Assembly: GCF_026213295.1 (NCBI RefSeq)
Contig: NC_079423.1
Location: forward strand, 20,184,743 to 20,248,742
Direction of reading: 5' to 3'
DNA from: Gadus chalcogrammus
Taxonomy: Eukaryota > Chordata > Actinopteri > Gadiformes > Gadidae
DNA length: 64,000 nt
The number at the start of each line of letters is the position of its first letter. Within the stretch, counting starts at the first letter, position 1. Under the pieces are notes generated by a model, which saw only the letters and a program-made list of their open reading frames with translations, made no database searches and was not told where the DNA came from. Below are positions 62,616-64,000 of the stretch, one piece after another. A program made the translations under genes and the position numbers.

Positions 62616-63315
62616 GTATGTATTGGCGAGTGTTCGCACCGCACGTGCAGTGATTTATAGGAACTATTGCGTACGACACACACCGCTCCGCAGAGGTGTG
62701 TGTGTGTGTCTGGGTGTCGCACGCACGCTCCCCGGGACCAACCTAGGTCGAGACCCACTTGTTTCCGTGGTTCGTCGGTTTCACGGAGGCGCTCGGCCCG
62801 GCTCGGCTCAGTCTTAACCCGGTCCGACCCAGGTCACTCTGTTAAGTCCCTTCACAACAGTTACTTTAATACGAATTCGAAACAATGATCTATCTTTTTG
62901 CCTTGTTAATTAACAAAACCTCTTTTACGTCTCTGCCTTGTCTCCCTCTATACACGTCAGTCACAATCAACCATTGCTTGTACTATGCGCCACTTACCGT
63001 GAGGGGATCAGCTGGGAGAGCGCGTCGTTCTGCTTTGCCTGTGTCGAGGAGTCGACAGGGAAAAGGACTCGAATGATTGAGTTAACCTACTACAAATGTA
63101 GTCAGGTAGATTTATTTTTAGGTCCAATAAACACAATAACTTTTACAACCGAGTATAGATTTGAAAAGAAAAGACAATAAAAGAAGAAGAAATTAGATGT
63201 AAGGTGGACAGGATTTTAACCAAACTATGCTAAATCTAAGAGGGGATCCTAATTGAGGGTTAGGAAGGGTAGGCAGCGCTGTAAAGGGGGGGGGGGGGGG
63301 GAACTAATTAAGGTT
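62616..63315. other. nrdc intron 18, GC-rich then AT-rich, nothing recognised
   Basis: CpG-containing stretch 62700-62830, then AT-rich with poly-G at 63288-63301. No gene; the composition hints at an unrecognised repeat. Confidence 0.4.
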
Positions 63316-63690
63316 AAGGCGGATTCCTTCTCAAAACACTAACACTTTCCGAGCGGGTCGGGGAAGGGTTTCTCCGAGGATTCCTTTCTCAAACCATCAA
63401 CGCTTTTCCGACTGGTTCGGGGAAGAGGTTTCTCCGGGGCCCAATAAAGACTAAACTAATGCTGAAGTGGATTCCTTCTAAAACCACCAACGCTTCCCGA
63501 GCGGGTCTCGGGAAGGGGTTTTAAGACTAAACTAATGATAAAGTGGATTCTTTCTAAAACCACCAACGCTTCCCGAGCGGGTCTCGGGGAAGGGGTTTTA
63601 AGACTAAACTAATAATGAAGTGGATTCTTTCTAAAACCACCAACGTTTCCCGAGCGGGTCTCGGGGAAGGGATTTTTCCGAGGATCACCA
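63316..63690. repeat. minisatellite, ~76-bp unit, three good and two degenerate copies
   Basis: aagactaaactaat..gaagtggatt and aaaccaccaacgcttcccga..gcgggtctcgg recur at 63447, 63523 and 63600 (periods 76 and 77). Diverged copies precede them at about 63318 and 63378 (tccgagcgggtcggggaag). Confidence 0.9.
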
Positions 63691-64000
63691 CTAAAAAGAA
63701 AAGAGTCTGAACCGAGCGCGGCGGTATCAGAGTCCTTAAGATGAAAATCTATTGCTATGTAGGCCAGTTTTTTAGAGCAGAAGAGAGCAGAGCAGAGCAC
63801 ACGACACCACACCAACAGCAGAACACCCAAAAACAGACTGAGCTCTCCCTGCAGATCTCTGCTTAACCCTTCTGATAACATAAGCCCTTTTGTTATACGT
63901 TTCCAAGTTCCCCTTATTTTGCCCGAGGGGCAACACAAGAAGCTTGAAATCATGCACATGTTATCACATGCCGAGTGTTCCCATATCATGGGGTCTAAAG
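63691..64000. other. nrdc intron 18, right edge; no exon seen
   Basis: An open minus-strand frame exists here but has no family resemblance and runs into the minisatellite. Treated as non-coding. Confidence 0.45.

Noticed and set aside
63316..63690. Repeats with regular spacing resembling a CRISPR array
   Set aside because: Units are contiguous 76-bp tandems without unique spacers, in a vertebrate intron.
63609..63989. 126-codon minus-strand ORF at the right edge
   Set aside because: No family resemblance, overlaps the minisatellite, and has no start context; probably chance.

Overview
The window is nuclear DNA of a ray-finned (teleost) fish. The evidence is spliced vertebrate genes with GT-AG introns, a Rex3-type RTE retrotransposon, fish-type L1 and CR1/L2 LINEs, many hAT and TTAA-target elements, tRNA-derived SINEs and long CA/GT and CT microsatellites. 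The species cannot be fixed from the sequence. There is one 100-base assembly gap (6401-6500).

Two host genes are present and transcribed divergently. At the left edge, on the minus strand, lie the first two coding exons of tdrd5 (1-127 and 658-892), a germline Tudor protein with an N-terminal LOTUS/OST-HTH domain, plus a predicted 5' non-coding exon near 1432-1500. On the plus strand, eighteen exons of nardilysin (nrdc) run from 27175 to 55517. They cover the acidic insert, the inverted zinc motif HFLEH and about 646 codons of a protein of roughly 1,100 residues; the 3' half lies beyond the window. All seventeen exon junctions keep the reading frame.

Everything else is mostly transposable elements, many nested. 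1.5-27 kb (intergenic): a foldback repeat split by a hAT; a TTAA-target element; a TTAA MITE; a hAT; a full-length but dead L1 (12046-20079, 14-bp target duplication) with an inverted 3' segment and three inserted elements; an SGNH-hydrolase-like gene remnant cut by a hAT; a TA-target element carrying a SINE; a 785-bp palindrome; and a BED-finger hAT carrying a SINE. Intron 4 (28665-37807): a ZBED-type hAT, further TIR elements, and a hAT nested in a hAT. Intron 11 (39322-52483): three hAT remnants or insertions, two further TTAA copies, and an old plus-strand LINE of probable R2/NeSL type broken by a hAT and by a minus-strand L2-type LINE. Intron 18 (from 55518): a hAT containing a TIR element containing a Rex3, then another hAT and a 76-bp minisatellite.

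Ten hAT insertions keep perfect 8-bp target duplications, so their boundaries are exact. I see no operon, prokaryotic gene, CRISPR array or intact virus. The observations most worth a second look are four exact TCACGTGA boxes around the tdrd5 promoter, the intron-containing SGNH remnant, and the internally inverted L1.
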